DNA of 64,000 nt from Piper betle (Eukaryota; Streptophyta; Magnoliopsida; Piperales; Piperaceae), in assembly GCA_033002965.1 (NCBI GenBank), contig JAURVB010001720.1, positions 111,483-175,482 of the forward strand, given 5' to 3'. A model generated the notes under the pieces. The model saw only the letters and a program-made list of their open reading frames with translations, was not told the DNA's origin and did no database searches. Position numbers and translations under genes: made by a program. Shown in pieces: positions 12,806 to 27,146 of the stretch (position 1 is its first letter; each line of letters begins with the position of its first letter).

Positions 12806-15742
12806 TAGAACACCCAAATCCGGTTCACACTCGTGAACCGAACCGGTATGTTACAGGCCCCGGTTAGGTCGGCTAACCCAAACCTAACTTGTGCGGATCC
12901 AACTTGCTATATGTATGTATGTATGAATGCATAAAACCCTAACAGGATACTACATGGATAACATGCAACCAATTTTCACACCAACACAATTACAATCAAA
13001 ATTAGTAAAAATTCTAAAATGAAAGGGACAGAATTTCCCCTAAAAATACAATTAGGGGCCACCCTATCAAAATCATATATTCAAACATATATACGCATCA
13101 CACTTTTCTAACCCATCACACTTTGGGTCCTAACCCATCACACTTTATTCATCATTCTCTGAACTTTGGGTCCTAACCCATCACACTTTTGCTGCGCTAC
13201 TCAGATCATTTCATTTCATGTCATTGCCATGCCTCAAATATTTAATCATAGCATGTTTATAAAATAACATTATAAACAAAACATTAAACATTCAATCACC
13301 CAATGTGTGTGTAGAAAACTTTATTGCTCCTCCGTCCTGGCTGGCACATCCATCTTATGCTTATCACCTATATATATATATGAACGTCAGTAACAAGCGT
13401 TACTAGTCCGAAAAGAAAATAACTATAACAAACTGGCTATAAGAGCAAACTCTCATATGAAAGAAAACAATATATACTCCACGTGAACACTCTGAAGGGC
13501 ACTACTGAGGAGCCACTGGGCTGTAGACCCGGTAGCATCCCGAACTTACTGATCTGCTGCCGGTACTGTGCCGCTCTCGGTACTTCTATTTCAGTACTTC
13601 TCGTGAAACTTTATCCTAAGCCCTCTCCTTACCTCCATATTTCTCTTGGCCTTGAGCACGAAGGCCGAGTACTCTCAGGCAGTCGCCTTTAATACCTTTT
13701 GAACCACAAGTCCGGACATGCGCTGTACTAAACAGTACTCGTAAACCTCCACGTTCTCCGGGTGTGAGGAACTCAAACGCAGAGTTGTCAGGATCCCTCG
13801 GGAATGGAACAGTCCGCTAGCACTAATCCAGAGCCTGCTTTGACTGTCACTGCATCCTCTGCATGGTACGTGCAGTCGATTTCTCCATCTCTCATCTCAC
13901 AGAAACGCAAAAACTATATACATATATAGGCTTGGGTAGGGAGTTATATAATAGGCCCGAAGGCAACTTTTGGTGGATCTTGTTTTCGAAATCAACCTTG
14001 AGGGATCTCATCCTCGAGGGGTTATTAATCCGGAAAATGTTCGGATAAATGGCCCGAGTTAAGTGAGATCCGATAAAACGCCACTTAACCTGTCTGGTTG
14101 ACAATAAATCAAACATACAATAGAAAAGATCATAAAAATCAGAGAGAAGTCCTAACAGACCTGGTAGAAGCTCCAAGCGTGTCATCACGCCTAGGCGGCG
14201 AGCTCCTACTCCGTACCTACACATCAAAACTAAATACTAATGCCCTCTAACTACATGATGCATCAAAATCAATGAATACCACACACGACATAATAATCAT
14301 CCATCATAGTCACATAATCATAAAAGAGAATAATCCTAACTCAAACTATTCATACTATATTTTATTCTGTTTCTCTAAATTACATCATGATCACTTATCA
14401 TGCTCCAACTCATTTTATCTCATTAGCTCACTTACTATTCATTTACAATTCCTCAAATCATACCATCATTACTTCATTAGTAATTAGGCATTATCATGAT
14501 AAATAATCAGTCCTACCATGCTATGCTAATAATCATCAATTTAAATAATCAATTTGGAGGTAATTATACCTCACATCGTCGGCAATCAACGACAGCTAGG
14601 GTTTCGTCGCATGTCTCGGAGCTCGGATTCGGCACTCCTCGGCGTCCGACATTCGATCAGGATCGATTGAGTGAGCCCTGCGGAAGATCCGGTGAATTCC
14701 GGCGAATTCCAGAAATTCTAGTTTTCCGACGGTTTTCGGCAATTTTCCGGTAGCTTCCGGCGGTTTTCCAGCGACAGTCGCCGGCGGCGTTTACTGGCCG
14801 GAAAGTGGTCGTGTTGGATGCCCTTGGAACCGGCTCGGCGAGCCCGACTCATCTATGAGGTTGATGCGGCCAACGGAGGTAACAGCTCGCCGAAAAAGCA
14901 TAAAATAGAGCGGCGGCGATGGGAGAAGAATCCGGCCGATCTGGGCGGCACTGGCCTCCATTCCGGTCGGGGAAGGTCACTGGGCAGTCGGTGGTGCTGA
15001 GGCGACCCCCTGATCGTGGCGGCAATAGTCGCCGGCGGCATAATCGGTGACGCGACCGAAACTTGGCCGCGATGCTAGGCACGGCGATTCCGACGTCACG
15101 GTGGCCTGGCAGCGGCCGCGGCTGGTCGGGGCGGCACGGCCACGCCGTGGCGGAGCTAGGGGGCGACAATCGGTGGCCGGGCGGGCGTCCACGGCAGCGG
15201 CGGCGGCATGCACAGTGGCGGCGCCGACATGAGCAGTGGCGGTGCGTGGCAAGGGTTTGGGGAAGAAGAAAGGAAAGGTCGGGGGTGTGTGTGGTGGCAA
15301 ACTCGTAAATATTACTTGACTCGTCTCCGACTCATGTCAAAATAATATTTAAGTCGTAAAAAATTCCAAAAAATTTTGGGAAAAATCCCACAAAATCAAA
15401 CAACACAAAAAATCATAATGATATGATCTAGAACTATCAACCCACCCAAATGCCCGTAACGCGTCCTAACGCGGTAAACGACCTAAAACTAATTTTACGA
15501 TCCATTATATATCATAATATAAAAAATGAACTGCATACTCTCATATATTCTGATAACTCATTCTTTTCTGTTGTGTTCATGACGTTATCATCATATACTT
15601 ATGTACACATGACCCTCATGGCTCATACACGAGACTGGCATCGGCTCAGTACACGTGTTCTGAAACTGACTCGACTCGAAAAATAATGGTTGACCCGACC
15701 GGTTCTGAATATAAAACCCTGACTCGAATCGCGGGTTTTACA
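12806..15742 (-). mobile_element. Solo LTR, family LTR-A, copy A2 (inverted)
   Basis: A 2937-bp unit; on the minus strand it starts TGTAAAACCCGCG (at 15742) and ends near GGATTTGGGTGTTC (at 12806). It is flanked by an exact 5-bp duplication TAATA (12801-12805 and 15743-15747), the LTR-retrotransposon signature. It includes a GC-rich region at about 14560-15290 and the hairpin/TATA module at 13366-13406. It carries no coding interior. It aligns along its length with copy A3 at 17413-20151, with A4 from 41530 and with A5 at 52476-54740. Frames within the GC-rich part (14818-15308, both strands) are overlapping arginine/proline-rich shadows without domains. Confidence 0.85.
13366..13406 (-). promoter_or_regulatory. 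Conserved hairpin plus TATA module of LTR-A (copy A2)
   Basis: On the minus strand the inverted repeat GTAACGCTTGTTAC is followed by a TATATATATA run and AGG, matching the same module in the other LTR copies. A promoter role is inferred from position and conservation. Confidence 0.45.
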
Positions 15743-15747
15743 TAATA

Positions 15748-16334
15748 ATTTTATATTTTATGGAAAAACTCAAAAAACGTCACAACTAATCACCCCTTGG
15801 AAAAGAAAATTATTAGTCTCGCTAAAATTTATTAATAAAACTAATAAGTTGGCCCTTCATTTCCCCACCGGCCAAGACGAGTATTGGAATTGCAATTTGA
15901 CTTTTCTACCCCTGGCCTCGTTCGCTAGTCCGTAACTACAGTACGTTCACAAGGATCACTTCTTCTCGACGATGACACACAAATGACGGAGATTATCTCG
16001 AAATGTTGGCTGTTACGTTCCCACGGTGTTGGACATACGTACACATAAGCGTAATGTTTCACTTTCTACTTGATTGGATTCTTTCTTGATCGTGGCCAAT
16101 GTAACATTCAATTTTTCAGCCATAAAGCGGACCGAAATATGATGCTGTAAATTGAAAAACTATTTGCTAAATTATTTTCGTACAAACTTTACGAAAGTGG
16201 ATTAACCCTCAAAAATGTTTAAGACAGACAACTTTATAAGGTTTCATCATAAATGCATGTTAATTCATACTAGTATAGAGAGACTTTTAAAATTAAGGAT
16301 CCTATATAATCACCCCTAGTTACAATAAAGGCAA
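15748..16334. other. Intergenic DNA between LTR copies
   Basis: No gene recognised. The sequence is mixed in composition and shows no convincing element ends. Confidence 0.5.
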
Positions 16335-17412
16335 AATCTCCTATTAGACTATGAGTGGTGATTTTTAAAATGTTAATAATCACTCTCAACTGCAGAAGAG
16401 GTGCACCCCGGCTATAATTTTAAAGTTATATGTTGTGATATAAACCTTTTCTTACTGCTTAGTTCAATTGATTCGTTACATTTCTTAATTTCTTACATGC
16501 AAATAAATGTGAAGAATTCAAACAATGGTTGTGGTTACTTGTTCTACATACCTAACATGTGCAAGAAAATTATAAATAAGTAAACACAACATCATCACAT
16601 GCTAGGGCATCAAACCCTAACACCCTGACTTCACATGGGACCTCAAGTGTATGCTCCTCCTACCTACATTTTTTTATCTCACACACACAACTACAACAAA
16701 TATGTTTTGTGTACCTGGTAATCTCCTCATCGTGTTCCAGGACTTTGAAGCTTATACCCTACAGACGATGGTTAGAGTGCCCCAAAGTGTGTTTGCCCCA
16801 CAATAATAATGTAATGATATATAAAATACACGTGCACAACAATAATCAATTAACTTATCCTGAATTATACACGTTCATTATCTTTATGGCTTATTCTGTA
16901 ACATACTACATCCTAATTTCATATTACATCAATTCGGTAATCAACACAAATATAAGATAAAATACCCTCCTATAAGCTCTTCGATCTGTCCACATACGCT
17001 AGTCAAAAGACTAATCACCTACATATATATTAGAGCAATAATTAAGGAATTGATTGCTAGTCCTATAAAGACTAGGAATATAGTATTATTGACAAATAAG
17101 TATCTAAACACCCATAAAAAGTTGTAGAAACATCCAGAATCATATATGGTGCATGACACCATTTACGCCCAGTTTTCGTTTGCATAATTTCAAGTTTTTC
17201 CATTGGAAATATGTAAAACAAACACGACCACAACATATAAAAAGTGATTAGATATGTGAGGATTAGGTCCTAAAGTCTAACTACGACTCAACTAAACCAA
17301 ACATAAAAAGGTTAGTCACATAGTGTCCAAAGGGGGCAACAAAGCCAAAGGAACTAATGTTAGGGCCACTCATACATACCTAAATACTAGACATAAATAT
17401 GTGGCAAAAAGG

Positions 17413-20151
17413 CATAACACCCCAAATCCGGTTCATACTTAGGAACTGAACCAAAATGTCACTGGTGATGGTTGGGTTGGCTTACCCGAAACCAATTTAT
17501 GCGGATCTACTCTCGGCATCTCGAGATGGAAGATGTCGATTGATATGCATGGATGAATGCACAAAAATCCTAACATACTACTACATAGATGACATGTCAG
17601 CTAATTCACATACCACAATAATTCCAATGAAAATTGATAAAATTCGTTAACTTAGACGGGCAGAGTCTTCCCTAAAAGTGTAATTAAGGGCTACCTTGTC
17701 AAATCAATGTGTATAAACATATATAAATATATCACAGATTGACATTCATACAAAATTCTAATCTAGTGTATAAGTTAATTTAAATTTTGGGTCTCGACCC
17801 ATCTGTGTATTCTATTCACTTTTTGCATCCAATTCTGTACCTTACTTGTTGTACATATTCTATATCTAAACATATTTATTAAAACATATGTATTCAAATG
17901 TCACAATTAGAAATTATGCTACTAAAAAAAACATACCACATCATATTATCATACCTTACATTACATCACATCGTTCTCAATAAAATGACAACATCAACAA
18001 AACATTAACATTTTATCATCTGACATGTGTGTGTGTAAGAGACATCACTGCTCCTCTGTTTAGGCTAACACATCCTAATCATGATCATCACCTATATTTA
18101 TTATAAAAACACGTCAATCACGAGTGTTACTGGTCCAAAATATAACTAATATTAAATTGGCTATGAGAGCTAACTCTCATATGAAGGAAAATTTTTATAT
18201 ACTTCAACAAAACTCTCTGAAGGGCACCGACGAGGAGCTAATGGGTTGCAGACTCGGTAGCATCCCAAACTGACTACTTTACTACTGCTGATGCCTCTTT
18301 CAACATTTTCTCATTTTATTTTCTAGGCCCTTGGGACTACTAGTATATCCTAAGACCTTTCCTTTCCTCCATTATTCTCCTCGCCTTTAGTCCTTTGGAC
18401 CACAAGTCTGGACATGCGCTGTACTAAACAATCCCCGTAAACCTCCACGTTTTTTCGGATGTGAAGAGCTCAAAATGGGAGTTGTCAGGATCCCTCGGGA
18501 TTGGAACAACTTACTCACTAATCCAGAGCCTACTTTGACTGGAAATCGGCTTTAGTACCCTTTAAAATACAAGTCTAAACATGCGCTGTACTAAATAATA
18601 CCCATAAACCTCCATGTTTCTCATGGTGTGAAGAACTCAAAACGGGAGTTGTTAGGATCCCTCGGGATTGGAACAACCTGCTCACTAATCCAGAGCCTGC
18701 TTTAATTGGCACATGCACCAGCTCATGGTACATGCGAGTCAGTTTTTGCATCTCTCGTCTCACTGGAAACTTGATAAAACTATATATATAGGCTTGGGAA
18801 GGGATTTATACAATATACCAGAAGGCAACTTGTGGTGGATCTTGTTATCTAAAACATATTTAAAGGATCTCATCTTCGAGGGTCACTAATCTAGAAAGTT
18901 GGTTGATTAAATGGCCCGGGCTAAGTAGGATTCGATAAAACGCTACTTAACTTGTCATGTAAGTAATAAAATAATATATAATAAAATAGAGCGTAAAAAT
19001 GGAAACGAGTCCTAAACAGACCTAGCAGAAGCTCTACACACATAGGTGGTGAGCTTCTACTTTGTACCTACACGTTAAATCTAGAAGCTAACGCCCACTA
19101 ATTGAATGATGCATCAAACATCCTATGCTAAGTTGTATTAGATTATGATAATTATTTAATTTATCTAATTAGTTCATTAGTACTTGTTTTAATACACTTC
19201 AATTAAGTAAATTTCATATTTTTATTTATAATATAATAGCAAACTCGTCAATTCATTAATCCTATCATGTTGTGCTAATAATTATCACCCTTAATAAATT
19301 AAGTTGGAGTTAATTATACTTCACATCATTGGTAATCGGCGACAGCTAAGGTTTGCCGTGTGTCTCGGAGCTCAAATTTGGCCCTCGACAGTGTTCGAAG
19401 TTTGATCGGGTTCGACTAGATGAGTTTGGCGGAAGATCCAGCCTGGATGGGCGGCACTAGGCTCTGCTCCAGTCAAGAAAGGTCGCGCAAGGGCTAGCGA
19501 TGTTAACCCAGCAACTAGATGGTAGCCGCGACGATGATCACCGGCGGCAAAATCGACGACAGGTAAAGGGGTGGCATCAAGGGGAATAAATAGGTGTCAA
19601 GGGGAGAAGACGAGTGGCCAGGGGGAGAAAATGAGTGGTCAAGGGAAAAACGAGTGCTTAGGGGGAAGAAAACAAGTGGTCAAGGGAGAGGTCGGGGGTT
19701 GTCTTGTAAATAGAACTTGACTCGACTCTTACTCGAGTTAAAAATAATAACTAACTCTTAATAATTCCTAAAAAAAATCCCAAAAAATAGGGGAAAAACC
19801 CATAAAACATAATACATACTATAACATCACAATGACATGCTCTATAACTAATAAGCCACCTAAACTGCCCGTAATACGTCCTTATGAAGTATTTGGCCAA
19901 AATAATTCTACGATCTAATACTAAAATAAATAAAGAAAATTTGGCTTTACTCTTATATATTCTGATAACTCATTTTACTGTTGTCTTACTAATGTTGTCA
20001 TCATATACTTAGGCACACATGACTCTCATAGTTCATAACACATGACCAGCATCGGCTTGGTACGCTTGTTCTGAAATTGACATGACTAAAAATAACGATC
20101 GAACCAGCTGGTTCAGACTATAAAACCCTGACTCGAATTATGGGTTTTACA
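17413..20151 (-). mobile_element. Solo LTR, family LTR-A, copy A3, nested in C2
   Basis: A 2739-bp inverted unit. On the minus strand it starts TGTAAAACCCATAATTCGAG and ends GGATTTGGGGTGTTATG. It is closely parallel to copy A2 throughout, with a shortened GC-rich part (about 19330-19700) containing several near-repeats of a GGGGAGAAGACGAGTGG type. The 5 bp on either side (AAAGG and CCGAG) do not match, so the target duplication is lost or the ends were trimmed. It splits the LTR-C copy between 17412 and 20152. Confidence 0.8.
18091..18131 (-). promoter_or_regulatory. Conserved hairpin plus TATA module of LTR-A (copy A3)
   Basis: On the minus strand GTAACACTCGTGATTG is followed by a T-rich stretch with TATAATAAATATAGG, the decayed form of the module seen in the other copies. 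Confidence 0.4.
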
Positions 20152-20225
20152 CCGAGCAAGCAACTTGATATGAGTCATGATTGAACCGAAATTAAAACTA
20201 TTAGGCGAGAAGCCCAGATTTTACA

Positions 20226-23180
20226 ACCAAATTCCACATGGCCCATCAAACTTTATTTGCACCTGTCTGCCTAGGTTTGACATGTTGTCAATTATCAGGT
20301 GTTGGGTTTATCCCACATCGGTCGTAAATGATGTTGGTGAATTATATATAGGCTAATGAGAAAACCTTATTCCTTTAAGTTAACTTTTGGTTTAAAAAAT
20401 ACTAGTGATACCTATTACAAGTCCATTTTAAAGGCCCAAATAGCCCAAGATCAGGTTGATCAAATGAATATAGCGTAAACAAATGTAAGTTAGATACAAG
20501 TAGAATCAATTACTCGAAACAAAAGGCTACCGTGGATCAAATGAATATAGTTTTGATGTAGGTTTGATATAGTTTTGACGTAGGTTTCTTCTCCCGTAAA
20601 TATATTTTTTCTTCTACCGAGACTTCAATATTCTTTTCACCGACGAAATTTTCTTCATCTTGATTGACTTGGAAACAGTGGCGGTGATCCGTGGGGAGGG
20701 AAGCAAAATCTCTATCCCAAATGGGTACTCTTGTTGTTTAATTAACATCTTATACTTCGATTCAATTTCAGGTTTTATAAATTGAAAGGGTCTGGTATGG
20801 TACATTTTCATCACTTTATTTGATGAATCAATTCTTAGTTGTTTTATCAATTATACCTAGTTACTTGATTATTTATTTGTTGTTCGATACCTTCTCTGTT
20901 TTTTGTTACGATTGGGCTTTCTATTATACATGCATCTGCAGCTTTCTGCCTAATTTTGGTTTGGTTTTTCCAATGATTTGTTCTACGTTATGGGAAGAAT
21001 CATTCGTGTTTCGATTTGCCCCTTCACAGTTTGTCTCTTGATATAATATATATCTTCTTTCATTTAATTATCCTTCATATTACAAATTGGATTTGTAGAT
21101 ATGAAGTCTCAGGTTTGTTCTTGTTCTTCTCTGAGAGTATATTAACTTACTTTATACTAGCATGTACATATTCAAGTCTTATGTGAGCACGTCAATTCAT
21201 CTTGTAATCATTTGGTTTCATCAAAAGAAAACTTCGCTGTAACTCTATATTTGAGTGTGTTAATGTTTTGGGTTCTGTACATGAATCCCAAGTCCCAACA
21301 CATCGGCATGAAGCCCTTGCATCCTTCTTCAAGCCAAGGCCCTGCCATACTTTTGTTGAAGCCCAAAGTCGCCAGAAAATTGCCACGAAGTAGTCGGCCA
21401 GAGAAGAATTCCTACCCAAAGTCGCCACGCGCTCCCGACTTCAAAGCCGCCGTCCGGCCAACACCAGCGACCACTAGCCGCACTTACACGTCCAAAAGCT
21501 TTGTCTTCCTCGCCTGGCGGTGTTGCAGTTGCACCCGTTTTAAATGGTTCATCGGGCCCGTATGCATGATCGCGCCCGCCTCTGCTTGTCGTTCCGCTTC
21601 CTTGCCTGAGCCCTCGATCACATCCACCTAGACAAAGCCACGATCGTGTCCGTATGGTGCACAATCGACCACAGCGACCCAGTTTAGACCCGCCTACGCC
21701 AAACCAACCAAGCTGCACAATCCAGTCCCGGTTTAGCCAATTCTTGACCTGAACCGGCCCGGAGCCGGTCCGGTTCAACTCCTTTATAATCCGGGACTTA
21801 TTTAAATGCCCTCCCATGCTTCGTTTCGTCCAAAATTTGGTACGCCACCTTATTTTGACATTCTGGACGCAACATGAGGTCCATGAATACTAGGTAGACC
21901 GGTTTAAGCCTCGGGGAGCATGCACACTTAAAGTCAACACATCAAAAACGTCAAGAATTTGCTTTGATCGCAAATTTTAAAGAATTATCAAATAGTAGAT
22001 TGTGGCCACTAACTCACCATGACTTATGGATTTAGATTAAACTACGTAAACTAATGTAAAATTTTTTTCTTTTTTCTCTTGTGTTTTTTGCTATATTAAT
22101 AACTAATTGTGATTTCAGTGGGCATTTTGGGTCTCTATTTTGACCCACCCCGCACACAAGTGTCACACCTTTCCATCAGGCAAAGATGTACAAATTTATG
22201 CACAAACAATTAGTATGCTATTGCTAATAATATTATTATATGGGATACGTCGATTCTAACAATTAACTAAATGAATTTAATTTAGTTAACCAGGACAATT
22301 TTGAACAAGTTTTGGGAAAAATTTTTATGTGCACATCGCCCTAAGTAGGTAGAAAACAAGTGTGTCGTTATCCCTGCCTTATCCGTGTCCGTATGGTGCC
22401 GAGACCGTCATCACAATCAAGGGTACTTCCGTAAACTCATGAAAGATAAGAGGATTCTACTCTGTCCCTCCAACGAATGCGGGTCCCACCTACCCGGAAT
22501 TCCTGCGGGTGAGGATCAAAGGGCAACCAGAAAAGGACCAAACAAAATCACGTCCGAAAAAGACGGATAAAATGATGCTGTGCGTACTCTCCACGTAGAT
22601 ACGTTCTCGTTCTGTCATTAGCTGTTCGCGGTCCCACTTGGGAGGACAAGCGGGTCGCCCTCCTTTGAATGCCCAATCCGCGACAATCAGGTAAGCGTCG
22701 ATCGGACATGGTACAAGGTATTATCCACATTTTCTAATTAATCTCGAATAAAAATAAGTTATTTAAAGTCAAAATTTTTGGTCAAGTTAGTCATAGTTAG
22801 ATACGGTCAAAATTTTGTTAATATAAAAAATTATTTTTATCTCATAATATTTTATTATCTACTTATTTTTTATTATAAATATTATTTTTCTTACAAAAAA
22901 TTAATCTCATTTATATAATCGTTATCTCTTTTATTTTTCTTAATTCTCTTATGTCAATCAGCATGAACATTAAAATCACTTTTAAAAAATATATATTTAA
23001 ATAAAAGAATTTTATATTACAATGGGAAAATTGAAAAATAAGATTGATGTGAAATCTATGTATAGATGTGTGTCAAACAAGCCTTTTATTAAACTTGAAA
23101 GTTAATCAAATGTTCATCTTATTAGAGGCCTAAGTAGGAGATTACAATGAATAAACAAGTTGATTATAAAATATTCATTA
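20226..23180. other. Unassigned DNA with a GC-rich patch
   Basis: No gene recognised. Around 20301-20400 a GGGTTTATCCCACATCGG block followed by ATTATATATAGGC resembles the promoter part of short plant LTR/TRIM elements; this is only a resemblance. The patch at 21300-21790 is GC-rich and open in several overlapping frames on both strands, none with a recognisable domain. From 22780 the sequence becomes very AT-rich up to the hAT relic. Confidence 0.4.
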
Positions 23181-23483
23181 TATGAGCAAACACGAACTAA
23201 TTTGAAGAATTATTTAGATAAACCAACTATTCCTTTTATGGATAAAGTAGATGAACAATTTGATTTATTATCATGATGGAAATTGAAGATGGTAAAATAT
23301 TCTATTTTGGTAAAAATTGCTCAAGATATTTTAATCATTCTTATGTCAACTGTCGACTCCAAATCGGCATTTAGGATTGAAGAATAAATAATGAACTCAA
23401 CTAAGAATAGTTTGAGCCCAAAAACACTTGAAGTTTTAATATATGCCCTAAATTGGTTGAGGAGTGAAAATGAAGGTAATTAA
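23181..23483 (+). pseudogene. hAT transposase C-terminal dimerisation domain, relic
   Basis: One reading frame, with stops at 23274-23276 (TGA) and 23385-23387 (TAA), encodes the order of motifs typical of the hAT family C-terminal dimerisation domain. These are LKNYLDKP, then a tryptophan-lysine segment (WKLKMVKYSILVKIAQDIL), then MSTVDSKSAF, then NSLSPKTLEVLI and NWLR. In intact hAT transposases this domain drives dimerisation and closes the protein. The TGA falls where one residue of the usual paired tryptophans would be. The rest of the transposase (BED zinc finger, catalytic RNase H-like fold) is not visible upstream, and no terminal repeats were found. It is a decayed, truncated transposon gene with no expected function. 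Confidence 0.8.
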
Positions 23484-24015
23484 TATTTTATATCCATGCA
23501 TTTTTTTATTTTTAATATATTTTTTATTTATCGAGATACAACCAAGTTCATTATCAAATTTGTTTAAAACAATGAATATTGAACAATGAAAAAATATTGA
23601 TGATTGTGTTGATGGAGATAGTATTCCAATATCTTCATGTCTATTTTTAGTTTATACTCTTCTAATATTTGTAAAATATTTTTACAAGTAATTAAATCTT
23701 TTGTATATTTTTTTATGTAGGTCAGCTATATTTGAAAAAGAATCAACTATTAGAATATTTTGTCTTTAAAGTATATGTAATATTAAACTACATTTTGATG
23801 TCAAAAATCACTTCAAAGCTTCTATTCATTGATTGAAAATATATATGAGCTAAATTTGGAAAAACTATGATACTAATTGTGAACATTCAAACTAATAGTA
23901 ATTGGTTTAATATGATTATTGATGTAAATGTATTGTTCTTAATTCTAAAATATAAGGATGAATTTTATCTTTTTTTTGTATAAGTCATTTTGTGTTATTT
24001 GAGATATTAGATATC
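23484..24015. other. AT-rich intergenic DNA after the hAT relic
   Basis: No gene or element end recognised. It could include the 3' non-coding part of the dead hAT element. Confidence 0.5.
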
Positions 24016-25433
24016 AATTTTGTAAAAGCCCAACTTTGGGTTAAGGTTTTACCCAATTTTAGTTTTGTCCAGTTTGGACTAGTCTAAAGTTGATTCGAGC
24101 GAGCTTGAGCCAGAGCAATTGTGGAATAAGAGTATGCGACCAAGATGGCCATATGAGCATGTTATAGAGGTTGAGTATGCCCGAGATGCATATGACAATT
24201 TCAGTTATAATACAGGAGAACATGAGTTATCAGGGTATGCATGAGGTATACATATGATTTTTATGAGCTAGCAAGGATTTTAGGCTTAGATCTAGGCCAT
24301 TGCAGCATTTAGTATCCGTTTTAGATTTTCATGGTATCTCATTTGCATACATTAGAGGGATTTAGATCACTAGGTTGTGCCCCTGCGGGCCTAACTTGAT
24401 TGAGTTCTAGGTGTTCACTCGATTGAGTTCTGGGTTTGAGGCCCATTAAGCCATCTTGCCTCGATTCTTGCCTGTTGAGTCACTTTTAGGGCCTAAGTCA
24501 GTTTTGACTTTGGATGGGTTCGATGCCCATTTAGCCTTCTTGCCTCAGATTCATGCCTATCGAGTCACTTTTAGGACTTGAGTCAGTTTTGACATTGGAC
24601 GGTCTCGATCTGAGTTTTTCGTCCATATATATATATATATTACATATACCTATAGGTGGGCCCCACTAGGCCACAAGTTGACAGACGTCTTGATCATGCC
24701 ACGTAGCATTATCTGAGCTGTCCACTCAACCCTAGCTTCACATATCAACTTCCAGAGGTTTTCTCCCACATTTTCAGAGTTTCACACCCATAGCATCGCC
24801 ACCACTTTGGCTCGCCGTCGGCCCTCCTCCGCCACCTCGCGACCGGCTATTAGTATGTGCCCACCATCACCATCTGGGCTGCCGCAATTGCCATCGGCGG
24901 CCAAGTTTTTATCACCTCTGGCTGTCACCTCCAGCCGATCTGACCACCTTCACAGCTTCATCATAGAGAGATCTTCATTTTGAGACTACCCACGACCACC
25001 GTCGTGGCAGCGATCACCGCCAGCGACATCGGAGCACCTGGCTGCGACACTGCATTTTTTCGGCCAGCCACCAACTGGACTTCACCGATCGCCACCACCA
25101 TCACGTTCCCCATCCTTCCCTCCGTTGATCCCAATAGGTGGCAACCCCAGCCGCGCCACAGTCAGCATTTGTAACACCCCAATTTTGGTTCACTTAAGAA
25201 CCGAATCAGAAATATTACGATCCAGTCAAGTCATGTTTAAAGTTATTCGTCAGTAAGACTCGATCGATATAATAGATCGAAACAACCTTCTTGGTGTAAA
25301 GAGAAAGGAAGACACCATTAAATACACGTCAAAACACATCAAACATGAATAAAAGTAAATAACTGTGCTGAGCTCAAGTGTGTGTAGCGTTTATCTGTCC
25401 TCCCACCAAAGTCAACGCAGGATTTGCAATACT

Positions 25434-25472
25434 TACATATATTATATGAAAACCATCAGTAACGAATGTTAC
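25434..25472 (-). promoter_or_regulatory. Conserved hairpin plus TATA module of LTR-B (copy B3)
   Basis: On the minus strand GTAACATTCGTTACTG is followed by TTTTCATATAATATATG, the same arrangement as in B1 and B2. Confidence 0.45.
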
Positions 25473-26578
25473 TTGTTTGAATAAATAACTAGTACAAATT
25501 GGCATATGAATATTCCATTACCCACTAAAACTTATCAAACTTCAAGATTTACCTCACACTGGGTGGTAAGCAAACATACTTAAGCAAGTGCCAGCTCACA
25601 TGTGCAGCTCATATTCATAAATGCAACGCTTACACCCTCACATTTTCCACATCACCTACCACGGTACTCGAGTGGCAAAAGGAACAGTTAAGTTAGTGTC
25701 ACAAATTCCAGAAATGTGTTGCAATATGCGGTACCATCATACACCGCACTACCTCATGGTTTGAAGGAGTACTAGTGTGGCCCATACATATCTCCGTACC
25801 ACTCATTCTCTTATTTGTGAAATCCATAAAAATGTGCATACTTATATAATAGGCTTAGGGAAGAGGCTTATATCATACATTTCTAGAGCTTCAGTTCAAA
25901 AACCAACAAGGGATCTCAGCCTTGTAGTCTTATTAAACATGCATTGAAAACACAGCTAAATGACATGACATCGGAGGGATGAAAGAAAATGCTGCTGATC
26001 CTGTCCTACATATAAAACAAGATTAAACTCGACACGTAAGGAGTCAAATAGAGAGGGAGAGTCCGACGGACCTGTGGTCCAAGCTCCAAGCACATTGTCA
26101 CATATACGGCGAGCTTGAAAAACGTAACCTATATCGAAACTCACTAATAAATAAAATACAAACATCTCTATATACTGCATGCTCGTAGTGTTCTCATATC
26201 ATTAATACATCACAACAAAGAAAACAACACTAACAAATGTATAACTAAACATGTGGCACGTAAATCGAGAAATAATAATAATAATAACTAATAAATAATA
26301 AATAAAAGAAGAAAATGCACTCATAGATAATTAGATAAATAATAAATACATAAATATAAACAATACTCTAATCATAAAATAATAATATAATTATACTATA
26401 TAAATATACAGCTAAACACGAGTAAATATCAATATATACTCATGTTAGTAAACATATAAATAAATAAATAAATAAATAAATAGTTAATACTCATTAATAA
26501 TGAATATTAATAATACCATAGTTATACAATACAAGAATACATAATTAAATACAAACAAATAAAAACATACACATAACG

Positions 26579-26583
<5 letters not shown>

Positions 26584-26639
<56 letters not shown>
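26584..26639. repeat. TA microsatellite, left border of element T2
   Basis: About 28 TA units directly before the left terminal repeat of T2. The matching place in LTR-B copy B1 (near 2645-2660) has only a short GTATATATTT, so the run has grown since or with insertion. Confidence 0.9.
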
Positions 26640-26641
<2 letters not shown>

Positions 26642-27146
26642 ATGAGGAAAAGATTCCAGTAATAGCGCACAACCAACATGGCTGTGCTCAAGTTTGTTTA
26701 GAGCCGTCCGATTGAGATCCGACGACTGGAATAAAAATCCCGCCCCTCTGCATCTGTTTCGATAGAAATCTGGCGTTTTGCTCCGCTCCACCGTCCAGTC
26801 TGCCATCGCCGGCAGACTCCTCCTCGGCCTCATCGAGGGCGCCGGCATTATTCCAGCGCTTCGTCCCCCTTGTCCCCGCCGAGGAGCTCATGCCGGCCGC
26901 AGCCCTTGCTGTGCTCGCCGCATACTGGTTGCTGGGCCAAGCTCTGTTTCATGCCGAGGACACTGGGGCTTCTTCATCACCTGGGGGATTCGGCGTGTTT
27001 GGGTTATTTCTCGGGAGGAATCCGAAATTGCAACACCAGACCTCCTGCGAGAAGGGCGGCAACCCAACAGTGTGGTGAAGAATCCGAAATTCCGAGGCTG
27101 AAGTTGGTGGCTGGAAATAGAGGAGGCGATGCAAATGCTGGTGGAG

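Larger units (their letters stand above)
16335..20225 (-). mobile_element. LTR-C copy C2 (inverted), split by an LTR-A insertion
   Basis: Read on the minus strand, the unit begins at 20225 with TGTAAAATCTGGGCTTCTCG, matching the LTR-C start at 34769. It reaches 20152, is interrupted by LTR-A copy A3, and resumes at 17412, continuing to about 16335. The segment 17412-17150 matches 34850-35130 of copy C3, and 16960-16340 matches about 40320-40870 of copy C4. The middle of the LTR, including the GC-rich part, is missing. The left end near 16335 is approximate. Confidence 0.65.

Noticed and set aside
14818..15308. Overlapping arginine/alanine-rich frames on both strands
   Set aside because: They fall in the GC-rich part of LTR-A copy A2. 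Several frames are open at once because GC-rich DNA has few stops, and copy A3 does not preserve them.
21212..21817. 139-codon + frame and 162-codon - frame
   Set aside because: They overlap on opposite strands in a GC-rich patch; both are low-information and neither matches a family I recognise.
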